Positions 15,956-24,178 of a DNA stretch of 64,000 nt are shown here, piece by piece (position 1 is the first letter of the stretch; each line of letters starts with the position of its first letter). The stretch comes from Paracoccaceae bacterium (GTDB lineage Bacteria > Pseudomonadota > Alphaproteobacteria > Rhodobacterales > Rhodobacteraceae). The notes beneath the pieces are model-generated. The model worked only from the letters and a program-made list of their open reading frames with translations, did not search any database and had not been told where the DNA came from. The DNA is taken from NCBI GenBank assembly GCA_013373325.1, contig JABXIA010000120.1, positions 58,443-122,442 on the forward strand. Reading direction: 5' to 3'. The translations under genes were made by a program, and so were the position numbers.

Positions 15956-17788
15956 ATGCCACCCATCGCACCTTGGCGCACGGCCATTGCCGGCGCTGCC
16001 CTTGCCCTGTCCGCGACTGCCGCGGCCCAGGCCGGGACCTATGACATCACAGTGGACAAGATCGGCATCAACGCCGGGGACTTCCGCAAGTCCGGTGTCG
16101 GCTACAACAACAGCCAGACCCCGACGATCCTGCGCTTAAAGGAAGGCGAAGAGGTCACGCTCAATGTGACAAACAACCTGCGCGAGGACACCTCGATTCA
16201 CTGGCACGGGCTGATCCTCCCCTTCGACCAGGACGGGGTGCCGGAGATCAGCTTTGACGGCATCAAGCCGGGTGAAACCTTCACCTACAAGTTTCCGATC
16301 GCGCAGGCGGGCACCTACTGGTTCCACAGCCATTCCGGCTTTCAAGAGCCGGACGGGGCCTATGGCGCCATCGTCATCGAACCGAAGCGCGGTGAAACGG
16401 TGCGGGCGGACCGCGACTATGTGGTGCAACTGACGGACACCCACCCGCACCGCGGCAAGCGGATCATGCGCAATCTCAAGATGTCGGCAGATTACTACAA
16501 CCGCTCGCAGCGCACGCTGCAGGACCTGATCCAGGATTCCGGCAGCATGGGCCTGAAGGCGGCGCTGGAAGACCGCAAGATGTGGGGCCGGATGCGAATG
16601 ATGCCGACTGACATCGAGGATGTTCAGGGCTTTGCTCCGATGATTAACGGCCAGAGCACAGCGCAGAACTGGACTGGCCTGTTCAAGCCAGGCGAGAAAG
16701 TCCGGCTGCGGCTGATCAACTCCTCCGCCATGGCCTATTTTGATGTGCGGCTGCCCGGTCTGAAAATGACTGTGGTGCAGGCTGACGGCAATGACGTGAA
16801 ACCGGTCACCGTGGATGAGCTGCGCATTGCGGTGGCTGAGACCTATGACGTGATCGTGCAGCCCAAGGAAAACCGCGCCTATAGTATTCTGGCGGAATCC
16901 ATGGGCCGCACCGCGATGGTGCGCGGCACCCTGGCGCCGCGCGAGGGGCTGGCTGGGCCAGTTCCGCAAATGCGACCCAAGCCGCGGCTGACGATGGCCG
17001 ATATGGCCGGCATGATGGGTGACATGGGCATGGAAGGCCATGTGATGCGCAGTGACACCGGCATGTCCGATAGTGTCATGATGATGCCCGGCATGGATCA
17101 CAGCCAGCACCAGATGCCGGCCGCCTCTGACAGCCCGTCCATGGCTGGAATGGACCACAGTCAGCACAACATGGCTGCGTCGGCCAAAGCTGAACCGACG
17201 GCTGAAATGGACCATAGCCAGCACAATGTGAGCGGCGCCAAGACATCCAAAGGCGGCGCAATGGCAGGGATGAACCACAACGGGCATCAGATGGTGATGG
17301 CCGGCGAACAGGAGGGTTTTTACGCGGCGGGCAGCGGGCTGACTCCCAGCGCGGCCAACGGTGGAAAATTCCTCTCCTATGATGATCTCAGCGCCCGCCG
17401 GCCGCTCTACAGGGACCGTCCGGCGACACGCGAGATCGAGCTGCGCCTCACTGGCAACATGGAGCGCTACATCTGGTCGATCAATGGCAAGAAGCTGTCC
17501 GAGGCCGAGCCGCTGCGGCTGAAGTACGGCGAACGGGTCCGGTTCAAATTCGTCAATGAAACCATGATGGCCCACCCGATGCACCTGCATGGCATGTGGA
17601 CGATCCTGGATACCGGCAAGGGCCGCAGGGATCCCATCAAGCACACTGTCAGCATCGCGCCGGGCACCACCGTCTACACTGAAACCGAAGTCGATGCGAC
17701 AGGCCAGTGGGCCTTTCACTGCCACCTCTCTTACCACGCTGACGCGGGTATGTTCCGCAAAGTGATCGTCGAAGGCGGCCCCGCTTGA
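15956..17788 (+). CDS. copA: PcoA/CopA-type multicopper oxidase
   Basis: The 610-residue periplasmic copper oxidase of the copper-resistance family oxidises Cu(I) to Cu(II). Copper sites are clear: HWHG (His82, His84), WFHSHSG, HPMHLHGMW, and the type 1/3 site HCHLSYHADAGM near residue 590. A Met/His-rich insert with three MDHSQH units sits at about residues 380-425, as in PcoA. The leader (MPPIAPWRTAIAGAALALSA) lacks the twin-arginine motif usual in this family, and no in-frame upstream start restores it because there is a stop 12 codons before. It is followed 28 bases later by copB, the standard order. Confidence 0.95.
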   Translation: MPPIAPWRTAIAGAALALSATAAAQAGTYDITVDKIGINAGDFRKSGVGYNNSQTPTILRLKEGEEVTLNVTNNLREDTSIHWHGLILPFDQDGVPEISFDGIKPGETFTYKFPIAQAGTYWFHSHSGFQEPDGAYGAIVIEPKRGETVRADRDYVVQLTDTHPHRGKRIMRNLKMSADYYNRSQRTLQDLIQDSGSMGLKAALEDRKMWGRMRMMPTDIEDVQGFAPMINGQSTAQNWTGLFKPGEKVRLRLINSSAMAYFDVRLPGLKMTVVQADGNDVKPVTVDELRIAVAETYDVIVQPKENRAYSILAESMGRTAMVRGTLAPREGLAGPVPQMRPKPRLTMADMAGMMGDMGMEGHVMRSDTGMSDSVMMMPGMDHSQHQMPAASDSPSMAGMDHSQHNMAASAKAEPTAEMDHSQHNVSGAKTSKGGAMAGMNHNGHQMVMAGEQEGFYAAGSGLTPSAANGGKFLSYDDLSARRPLYRDRPATREIELRLTGNMERYIWSINGKKLSEAEPLRLKYGERVRFKFVNETMMAHPMHLHGMWTILDTGKGRRDPIKHTVSIAPGTTVYTETEVDATGQWAFHCHLSYHADAGMFRKVIVEGGPA

Positions 17789-17816
17789 CCCTGCAAGATC
17801 AGAAAGAGACGCAAAC

Positions 17817-18524
17817 ATGAGTAAAACACGCAACGCGGCCTTTGCCGCTGCCGGCGCGGCGGCACTTTGTTCCGCCCCTGCCAGGGCAGAGCAGCTGATC
17901 TACGGCTTTCAGGCAGAGCAGCTAGAATACAGGCAAAGCGACGGTGAGGACGCCTTTGTTTGGGATTTCGATGCCATGATCGGCACCGATGAGCTGAAAC
18001 TTGTCTGGCGCAGTGAAGGGGAAAGGGTTCAGGGATCGGGCGAGCTTGAAGCCCTGGAAAACCAGCTGAGGCTGCAGTTCCCGGTGTCTACCTTTTTTGA
18101 TGCAGTGGTTGGGGTGCAGGCCAGCACGCCAGACGGCTTGCCTGATCGCTACAACGCGGTGCTGGGCCTCAAGGGGCTGGCGCCGCAGTGGTTCGAAATC
18201 GACGCCGACCTGTACCTGTCGGACAACTCATTCTTCCGGTTCGAGGGAGAGTATGAGGCTGCGCTGACCAACCGCCTGATCCTGACTCCGAACCTAGAGC
18301 TGACAGTGCCGCTGCAGGATGATCCAGCCTACGATCAAGCAGCAGGCGGCGCCACGGTCGAAGCAGGTCTGCGGCTGAGCTACGACCTGATTGACCGGGC
18401 GGTCTCTCCCTACATCGGCGTAAACTACGAGGAATCCTTTGGCGGCACAGCGGATCTGCTGCGCGCCAGCGGTGAAGAGAACGGTGTGTTCTCGGTCGTC
18501 TTCGGAACCCGCCTGATGTTCTGA
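17817..18524 (+). CDS. copB: CopB outer-membrane copper resistance protein
   Basis: The 235-residue protein has a signal peptide ending at APARA and then the CopB beta-barrel: EQLIYGFQAEQLEYR, a central FEIDADLYLSDNSFFRFEGE, and a C-terminus GVFSVVFGTRLMF with a terminal aromatic as in outer-membrane proteins. It lacks the long Met/His-rich N-terminal extension found in PcoB/CopB of gamma-proteobacteria. It forms a unit with the multicopper oxidase. Confidence 0.93.
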   Translation: MSKTRNAAFAAAGAAALCSAPARAEQLIYGFQAEQLEYRQSDGEDAFVWDFDAMIGTDELKLVWRSEGERVQGSGELEALENQLRLQFPVSTFFDAVVGVQASTPDGLPDRYNAVLGLKGLAPQWFEIDADLYLSDNSFFRFEGEYEAALTNRLILTPNLELTVPLQDDPAYDQAAGGATVEAGLRLSYDLIDRAVSPYIGVNYEESFGGTADLLRASGEENGVFSVVFGTRLMF

Positions 18525-18562
18525 ACTCTGACGCCAGGCTGGGACAGCCCGGTCTGGTGGAT

Positions 18563-18595
18563 CCCCTTTCCGCCATAGTTCCGGCGGCGGAAGGG
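18563..18595 (+). terminator. Imperfect hairpin after copB
   Basis: CCCTTTCCGCC can pair, with one bulge, with GGCGGCGGAAGGG after an 8-base loop. It lies 39 bases after the copB stop and is followed only by TAATTT, so it may attenuate rather than terminate. The cupredoxin gene begins 33 bases later. Confidence 0.3.
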
Positions 18596-18627
18596 TAATT
18601 TCCCCTCTCGAAATCATGGAGATACCA

Positions 18628-19122
18628 ATGAAGAAGCTTTTCATTTCCGCGGCGCTGGCTGCTCTGACCAGCACACCTGTTCTGGCCGGTGTTTCGGGCC
18701 ACGGCGACGGCCAAGGCGCCCATGGCAGCCACGGCGAGCAGATGGCGGCCGGCATGCCCGGAAACCGCAGCAAGGTTAGCCGCACAGTGAAAGTGATTAT
18801 GAAAGAAACCGACGACGGAGAAATGATTTTCTCCCCCTCATCCATGGAGTTCAAGCAGGGTGAGACCATCCGCTTCATGGTGGTGAACAAAGGTGAACTG
18901 GACCACGAATTCGTTCTGGATACCCAAGAACGAAACGCCATGCACAAGCAGGCAATGGCTGGCGGGATGGAAATGCACAATACGCCGAATGCCGTCACCC
19001 TGGCTCCTGGCAAACGCGGCGAAGTCATCTGGAACTTCAGCAATGGCGGTACATTCGAATTCGCCTGCCTGATCCCGGGTCACTATGAATCCGGCATGTA
19101 TGGAAAAGTCGCTATAGAGTAA
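18628..19122 (+). CDS. Periplasmic cupredoxin-family copper protein
   Basis: The protein of about 164 residues starts MKKLFISAALAAL with GGAG 5 bases upstream (an ATG at 18616 is less good). After a signal peptide and a His/Gly-rich linker (GHGDGQGAHGSHGE) comes a plastocyanin-like domain with type 1 copper ligands: His in GELDHEFVL, and Cys, His and Met in FACLIPGHYESGM. It matches the cupredoxins found in copper clusters of marine alphaproteobacteria. It would bind copper or shuttle electrons, perhaps with the multicopper oxidase or the cytochrome c at 20522. A strong terminator follows. Confidence 0.92.
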   Translation: MKKLFISAALAALTSTPVLAGVSGHGDGQGAHGSHGEQMAAGMPGNRSKVSRTVKVIMKETDDGEMIFSPSSMEFKQGETIRFMVVNKGELDHEFVLDTQERNAMHKQAMAGGMEMHNTPNAVTLAPGKRGEVIWNFSNGGTFEFACLIPGHYESGMYGKVAIE

Positions 19123-19170
19123 CACTCCCGGGCGCCATACCACTCACGAAAATGCAGCTGGCGCCCCACT

Positions 19171-19216
19171 GCGCGGTAAATCTTTTGATTTGCCGCGCCT
19201 TTTCTTTCCTTTTGCC
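19171..19216 (+). terminator. Rho-independent terminator of the cop operon
   Basis: GCGCGGTAAATC and GATTTGCCGCGC pair almost perfectly (12 bases, one mismatch) around a TTTT loop, and the stem is followed by CTTTTCTTTCCTTTT. It ends the copA-copB-cupredoxin unit just before the ABC-domain gene. Confidence 0.75.
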
Positions 19217-19227
19217 AACTGTGTTCA

Positions 19228-20457
19228 ATGCCTGCCGAGCAATCTTTTCCAGAACTCTTCTCTTTCGTCCATGGCGTCGCGAATTGGCTGGGCTTCAGAC
19301 TTAATGAAGCCTCGCCGGAATGGCTGCATCCAGCAATGCATCTGGTTCTACTGCTGGCCCCGGCGCTGCTGGCAGTCTCTGCGGCTGCGCTGCTCGGCCG
19401 GGCGCTCCATTTGCGGCTTGCGCGTTCCTCCGCCAGCCTTGCGACCGCGTTGACCGTGTCCGTCGCCGGTCTTGACCGGAACCTAGTTACCCACATTGCC
19501 CGGACCACGCGCCGGCAGCAGTTTTTCCTACTGCTTCTGAGCCTGTCTTTATTGCCTGTGTTGTATCTATCGTTGGAACTGCCCAAGCAGATCGTGAATA
19601 ACGTATTGAGCAAATCGCACGCACCGCTGAGCCTGCTGGGATATGATCTGACTGCTACGCAGCATCTGGCAGTTCTAAGCGGTGTTTTTCTGCTGGCAAT
19701 CACGCTGAACGGTGTCGGGAAGTACTTGCTGAATGTGCTGAAAGGGCGGCTTGCCGAACGCTGTCTCAGACGTCTCCGGCTGCTCATCTATTGTCGTTGG
19801 CGCAAACAAGCCGGCCGCCCGCGAAAAAGCGAGCTTCCGCAAATTCTGGGGCAGGAAGCAGAGCCGATTGGCGGCTTTGCAGCGGATCTGGTTGCGCTTC
19901 CGGTGACCCAGGGCGGAACGTTGCTTACAATCCTGCTGTTCATGTTCATTCAGGATCCGATCCTGGGTGCTTCGGCACTGACTGTTCTGCCGCTGCAACT
20001 GTTTCTGCTGCCCTATTTGCAGCGTATCGTAAACCGGCTGAGCCGGGAACGTATTCAGGAGATGCGGAGACTTACCCGCGGTCTAACGGAACAGCTGAAC
20101 CCTGAACAGGACCGCCCCAGAGATGTGCTGCTTACAATGGCCTCGTTGCGGCAGTTGGAAGCGATCCGCAGACGGATCCACCGGGTGAAGTTCTTTGCCA
20201 AGGCGTTGAACAATTTCCTGACCGCTCTGACACCGTTCCTCTTTTATTCGCTAGGCGGGTACTTTGTGCTTGAGGAACGCATCACTCTGGGCGCTCTGAT
20301 CGCGGTATTGGCGGCGCATAAGGATTTCTCAGCTCCGCTGAAAGAGCTGTTCCGCTTTTATCAGCAGCTCGAAGATACCCGGATACGCTACAAGGAGATC
20401 CTGGGGTTTCTGTTGGAACCTCAGAAAGCGGATTTAATGCCGGCAGTGAAATGCTGA
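19228..20457 (+). CDS. ABC exporter transmembrane domain without an ATPase domain
   Basis: The 409-residue membrane protein has helices at about 38-60, 98-118 and 145-165, and pairs further on, in the arrangement of a type I ABC exporter domain. After LYLSLELPKQIVNNVL come coupling-helix-like segments, and it ends FRFYQQLEDTRIRYKEILGF, exactly where such proteins normally continue into the ATPase. There is no Walker A, signature or Walker B, and none follows in any frame before 20522. The substrate is unknown. It may use a separate ATPase or be a truncated but retained gene. It starts 12 bases after the cop terminator without a clear ribosome site. Confidence 0.8.
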   Translation: MPAEQSFPELFSFVHGVANWLGFRLNEASPEWLHPAMHLVLLLAPALLAVSAAALLGRALHLRLARSSASLATALTVSVAGLDRNLVTHIARTTRRQQFFLLLLSLSLLPVLYLSLELPKQIVNNVLSKSHAPLSLLGYDLTATQHLAVLSGVFLLAITLNGVGKYLLNVLKGRLAERCLRRLRLLIYCRWRKQAGRPRKSELPQILGQEAEPIGGFAADLVALPVTQGGTLLTILLFMFIQDPILGASALTVLPLQLFLLPYLQRIVNRLSRERIQEMRRLTRGLTEQLNPEQDRPRDVLLTMASLRQLEAIRRRIHRVKFFAKALNNFLTALTPFLFYSLGGYFVLEERITLGALIAVLAAHKDFSAPLKELFRFYQQLEDTRIRYKEILGFLLEPQKADLMPAVKC

Positions 20458-20521
20458 CATCCAGCAGCGCTGCAGCCCAGCCTTCTGGCGGAAGAAGCTA
20501 TGCTGGCAAGTCCGTCCGATC

Positions 20522-20962
20522 TCATTGGATCCCGTTTGCGCGCTGCAGCTCGCGCACGTAGCGTGTCACCAGGTTGACTTCGCCATCAGTCACTCCCGGC
20601 ACTGGCGGCATGTTTCCGAACCGCCAGTGATGTGCTCGTACGCCGTTTTTAGCAGCCAGCAGGAATGCGGTATCGGAGTGGTGGCTTGGCTCATAGATCT
20701 TGTGAACCAGCGGCGGGGCAACCCCTTCCTGACCAGCTGCGTTTTCGCCATGGCAGGATGCGCATTTGGCTTCAAAGATGCGTTTTCCGATCTGCGCGTT
20801 TTCAGAAAGGGTCTTGGGCAACTTCACCTCAACAATAGCCACGCCCTCCAATATGGCTTCCGCTGCTTCCGGGTTCTGCTCTGTTGGTCGGGAAACGCCC
20901 CACATGGCAAATCCGCCGATGGCAATCAGCGCTGTTGCAAGCAAAAGGCCCGTTCTGTTCAT
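20522..20962 (-). CDS. Monohaem cytochrome c
   Basis: The 146-residue protein has an N-terminal signal/anchor (MNRTGLLLATALIAIGGFAM), one c-type haem site CASCHG and a downstream Met ligand in FGNMPPVPGV. This is a class I cytochrome c fold (GKRIFEAKCASCHGENAAGQ). The ATG at 20962 has a GGGAAAAC ribosome site; a longer frame upstream is not needed. A TGTATC direct repeat lies about 110-125 bases upstream. Small cytochromes of this type often accompany multicopper oxidases and cupredoxins in copper islands, probably accepting or donating electrons. Confidence 0.9.
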   Translation of the reverse strand: MNRTGLLLATALIAIGGFAMWGVSRPTEQNPEAAEAILEGVAIVEVKLPKTLSENAQIGKRIFEAKCASCHGENAAGQEGVAPPLVHKIYEPSHHSDTAFLLAAKNGVRAHHWRFGNMPPVPGVTDGEVNLVTRYVRELQRANGIQ

Positions 20963-21072
20963 GTTTTCCCATCCAATTGTCAAAGCCGCCACCGTTGCGG
21001 GAGCTGTCCTAGCGGCCAATAGATTTGCGGCCTTCCAGCGCAGGAAGGTCAACGCCTGTACGGCCGGTGATT

Positions 21073-21089
21073 TGTATCGGTATGTATCC
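21073..21089 (+). promoter_or_regulatory. TGTATC direct repeat before the cytochrome c gene
   Basis: TGTATC-N4-TGTATC has a 10-base period, in the gap between the cytochrome c gene (minus, ATG at 20962) and the histidine kinase stop (21104). It is the best-matching copy of the repeat at 15380-15396. I infer a binding site for the adjacent OmpR-family regulator. Confidence 0.5.
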
Positions 21090-21103
21090 GAATATAGCCG
21101 GTC

Positions 21104-22483
21104 TCACTGTCCAAGCGGCAGCTTCAGCACGGCGCAGAGACCGCCCTCCGTCTGGTTGCGCAATGTGAGGCTGCCGCCATGCGCGCGCAGGATGGTGCGG
21201 GCAATCGACAGCCCCAGCCCGTGCCCGCCCGTTTCAAGCGAGCGAGAGTCTTCCAATCGCGTGAAGGGATCGAATACACGCTCCAAGTCAGTTTCCGGAA
21301 TACCCGGTCCTGGGTCCGACACAGTGATTACGGCGCCACCGTCCTGTAATCGATATTCAACCTGCGCCGCGCCGCCATACCTCAGCGCGTTTTCAATCAC
21401 ATTGCGCAGAGCCCTGCGCATGGCGTTCTGCCGCAGGCAGATCTGGACGGGATCCCCAGGCAGCAGTTCAAAACCGTTCAGCATGTCGCTTCGTAAAGCC
21501 TGGAGAAAACTGCCCAGCTCGCAATCTTCAGGCTTTTCTGCGTCCGCCAAACCACGGGCAAAGGAGAGTGTTGTTTCGACCATGCTCTGCATCTCCCCGA
21601 TAAGGGATATCATGCTACTGCGGGTTTCATCGTCTTCCACAAACTCTGCCCGCACCCGCATTGCTGTCAGCGGCGAGCGCAGGTCGTGGCCTAAGGCGGC
21701 CAGCATCCGGGTGCGCTCGGCAACGAGGCTGGTTATTCGATGCTGCATCCTGTTGAACGCATGGATGAGTTCTTGTACCTCCAGAGGCCCGTCTGCGGGA
21801 AGCGGTTCAGTAGCTTCCTCACCCCCCAGGTTTTCAGCCGCTGAGGAAAGCATGCGCAGCGGAGCCGTGACACGGGTCAGCACAAACAGAAAAATTGCAG
21901 CCAGGATGAAGCCTGCGCTGAGGGCAAAGGTGATCGTCGGCTGTAAGGACCATTGCAGCGGTGGCCGCTCGAACAATGTCTCTGCGTTCAGCCATTGGCC
22001 ATCGCTCAGCGCAATTGACAGGTTCAATTCAATTGCCAGCATCTGGCCGCGCATCATTTCCCGATGGATCTCAGCCATCTCTGGTTCCAGATAGGGAAGT
22101 GGCAGTCCAGCACTATCAGTCTCGTGCAGTTCAGCCCGGATCTCCCGGTTGGTGTCTCCACCCAGAAGTGCGCGAACCCGTGCCTCGGCAGCACCATCAG
22201 TGTCATGTGAAGTGTGCGTTACGGCCGGGCTGCCGCTAAGTTCGAAACGCACCAGGGGAGAATTGGCAGCCCGGACAATCGAGGGATGGAGGGACGGGGG
22301 AGCTTCTTCAATCAGCCTCGCGACATTGGCTGCCCTGCCGGCTGCCTCGGTGCTCATCGCAGCCCGGATCGCTAGGCTGCGTTCCCCAGACAAGAAAAAC
22401 AGGCTTACGCCTTGTGCGGCGGCCAGCGCCAGCACGACCAAAAGCACTAACTGCGACCGCAATCTGCGCGGAACAAAACTCAT
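21104..22483 (-). CDS. Sensor histidine kinase of the copper island
   Basis: The 459-residue kinase has TM1 at about 10-30, a periplasmic sensor region of about 120 residues, TM2 near 170-195, then HAMP, HisKA with GHDLRSPLTAM (phospho-His), and HATPase with NVIENALRYGG, SDPGPGIPETD and GHGLGLSIAR. It is EnvZ/CusS-like in architecture. The ATG overlaps the stop of the response regulator gene, so they form one pair. Location beside cus and cop genes suggests copper sensing; I see no obvious Met/His metal cluster in the sensor region, so the signal is inferred. Confidence 0.93.
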   Translation of the reverse strand: MSFVPRRLRSQLVLLVVLALAAAQGVSLFFLSGERSLAIRAAMSTEAAGRAANVARLIEEAPPSLHPSIVRAANSPLVRFELSGSPAVTHTSHDTDGAAEARVRALLGGDTNREIRAELHETDSAGLPLPYLEPEMAEIHREMMRGQMLAIELNLSIALSDGQWLNAETLFERPPLQWSLQPTITFALSAGFILAAIFLFVLTRVTAPLRMLSSAAENLGGEEATEPLPADGPLEVQELIHAFNRMQHRITSLVAERTRMLAALGHDLRSPLTAMRVRAEFVEDDETRSSMISLIGEMQSMVETTLSFARGLADAEKPEDCELGSFLQALRSDMLNGFELLPGDPVQICLRQNAMRRALRNVIENALRYGGAAQVEYRLQDGGAVITVSDPGPGIPETDLERVFDPFTRLEDSRSLETGGHGLGLSIARTILRAHGGSLTLRNQTEGGLCAVLKLPLGQ

Positions 22484-23205
22484 TGATCCAAAACCTCAAT
22501 ATCCACGGACAGGCAGTATCCGCCATTGCGAACCGTGGTAATCAGGCGCGGGCGCAAGAGATCACTCTCTATCTTGCGGCGGAGGCGGCTGATCTGGTTG
22601 TCAATTGTCCGATCCATTGGCGCCGCTGCCCGGCCAGCGGTCAGATCCATCAACTGATCGCGGCTCAGTACCAGGCGGTTACGCTCTAGCAGCGCGACCA
22701 GCAGCTTGAATTCGGAGCCGGTCAAAGCCGTCTCTTGTCCTGCGCTGTCGAGGATCACCCGCCTGTCGCTATCCAAGACCCATTGCCCGAATTTCACACG
22801 TTTTCCTGCTAATCGGCCTGCGGGTGGTTCTTCCTTTGCTGTACGGCGCAGGATTGCCCGGATGCGAGCCAGCAGCTCGCGCGGGTTAAAGGGTTTGGCC
22901 AAGTAATCGTCTGCACCGGTCTCCAGCCCGGTGATCCGATCGTGCTCCTCGCCCAAGGCGGTCAACAGCAGCACAGGCAATTGCCCTTCTTGAGACAAGC
23001 GTTTGCAAACAGACAGCCCGTCCTCACCTGGCATCATCACATCCAGAACAACCAGATCGAAGCTTCCGGAAGTGAGCATCGCGTCCATTTCTTCGGCGTC
23101 TTTGGCGGCGGAGGACCGCATGCCGTTTTTCTCCAGGTAACGTGTGACCGCAGACCGGATTTCGCGGTGATCGTCGACCACCAGAATATGGGGTGTGTTG
23201 CTCAT
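22480..23205 (-). CDS. OmpR-family response regulator
   Basis: The 241-residue regulator has a receiver domain (phospho-acceptor Asp in LVVLDVMMPGEDGLS, Lys in DDYLAKPF) and a C-terminal winged helix (TGSEFKLLVALLERNRLVLS, then TIDNQISRLRRKIE). It overlaps the kinase gene. It probably controls the copper island; the TGTATC direct repeats before 15455 and 20962 and the weaker TGTCGC-N4-TGTATC at 23252 (47-62 bases upstream of its own start) are candidate sites. Confidence 0.94.
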   Translation of the reverse strand: MSNTPHILVVDDHREIRSAVTRYLEKNGMRSSAAKDAEEMDAMLTSGSFDLVVLDVMMPGEDGLSVCKRLSQEGQLPVLLLTALGEEHDRITGLETGADDYLAKPFNPRELLARIRAILRRTAKEEPPAGRLAGKRVKFGQWVLDSDRRVILDSAGQETALTGSEFKLLVALLERNRLVLSRDQLMDLTAGRAAAPMDRTIDNQISRLRRKIESDLLRPRLITTVRNGGYCLSVDIEVLDQ

Positions 23206-23251
23206 ATTTGTTTGAAATATACCAACACTGCGGCAAGGTTCGAGAGAGATT

Positions 23252-23267
23252 TGTCGCGAAGTGTATC
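23252..23267 (+). promoter_or_regulatory. Degenerate TGTATC repeat before the response regulator gene
   Basis: TGTCGC and TGTATC are 10 bases apart, the same period as the two better copies at 15380 and 21073, and lie just upstream of the regulator gene. They may mediate autoregulation. Confidence 0.35.
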
Positions 23268-23408
23268 AGAGGCAGCTTCGCTTGCTTCTCTGCTTGCGCA
23301 GAAATGGAAACGCACAGCAGCGAGCGAGCAGTGTTGTCCGTCGTCAGGGATTTTGGGACAGATGGCGGCCTCATCTAAGAGAGGGTCTGGCTCATCTGGT
23401 AGCTGTGA

Positions 23409-23792
23409 TTATGCGGCGGATTTGTGGTAAAGCAAGCGCCGGTTTTCGATGGTCTTCCGTTTGATCCTCTCTCGTTGTTTCAGAATGCTTTCGCCGCGTC
23501 CGAAGTAGACACCGACCGGGGTGAAGTTTTGCAGGCTCTCGTGATAGCGCCGGTGGTTGTAATGATCGATAAAGCTGTCGATCTGCTGACGGAGGTCACC
23601 TGGTAGGTAGTAGTTTTCCAGCAGGAGGCGGTTTTGAGGGTCTGATGCCATCGCTCGATCTTACCCTGAGGCTACAGGAGATATCGCGCGCCGCGCACAT
23701 GGTCCAACTGCTGGTCTTCCAGCCAGTCAGCCAGTTCACTGGAGATGTAACTGGCACCATTATCCGAGAGCAGGCGCGGTTAGTGCAGAACC
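23409..23792 (-). pseudogene. Decayed IS3-family transposase, C-terminal integrase fragment
   Basis: On the minus strand, about 23792 to 23695 reads RLLSDNGASYISSELADWLE, then LDHVRGARYLL and a stop; it resumes as PQGKIERWHQTLK and then shifts frame into LLLENYYLPGDLRQQIDSFI, HYNHRRYHESLQNFTPVGVY and FGRGESILKQRERI. These are the integrase-core motifs of IS3-family OrfB (DNG, and the final Glu in KIERWHQ). One in-frame stop, a frameshift and the missing 5' two thirds make it non-functional. No terminal repeats were seen. It marks the right edge of the copper island. Confidence 0.85.
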
Positions 23793-24178
23793 ATCGCCTG
23801 ATTACAACCCGAAGCCTGCAGTACCAATGTCGGCTTCCTGCAGCACTGCTGCCGTTCCTGGCTGTCCTTCCTGCGCTCGCGGCGAAGGACACCTCCGTCC
23901 GGCTCCTCGTTAGCAGGCCATGACCGCAGCGAAAGGGCGGTTCGAATTCCGCCCCTCGGACTGACTTTCAACGACCGGTTTGGCGACACATGCTGCTTCA
24001 CAGCGAAAACAACGCCGCACCCCCGAGCGAATGCTGCGTCAGCAAACACAGAGAAAGGCAACGGCAGCAAAGTCCCGCTCTCCGAACATACGCACCGAAA
24101 GCAGCGAAGGGCCGGTGCTTGAGCAACTCAGCGCGCTCAATTTCTCGCAGCATGATGGCAAAGCTGTCTTTGTCAGCG
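23793..24178. other. About 385 bases without a supported gene
   Basis: Short open frames on both strands are Arg/Ser/Gln-rich without a recognisable domain. The stretch lies between the transposase remnant and the T4SS-type secreted gene and is probably junction debris. Confidence 0.5.

Noticed and set aside
16136-17833. A 565-codon open frame antisense to the multicopper oxidase
   Set aside because: It is a shadow of the GC-rich copA gene; its product is His-rich low-complexity sequence with no domain, while the sense frame has all copper-site motifs.
21346-21371. TGTAAT followed by CCGC at 16 bases
   Set aside because: Lies inside the histidine kinase coding region and lacks the CGTC box; a chance partial match.
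23596-23892. Open frame across the transposase remnant
   Set aside because: Out of frame with the IS3 integrase similarity, which is spread over two frames with a stop; the frame itself has no meaning.
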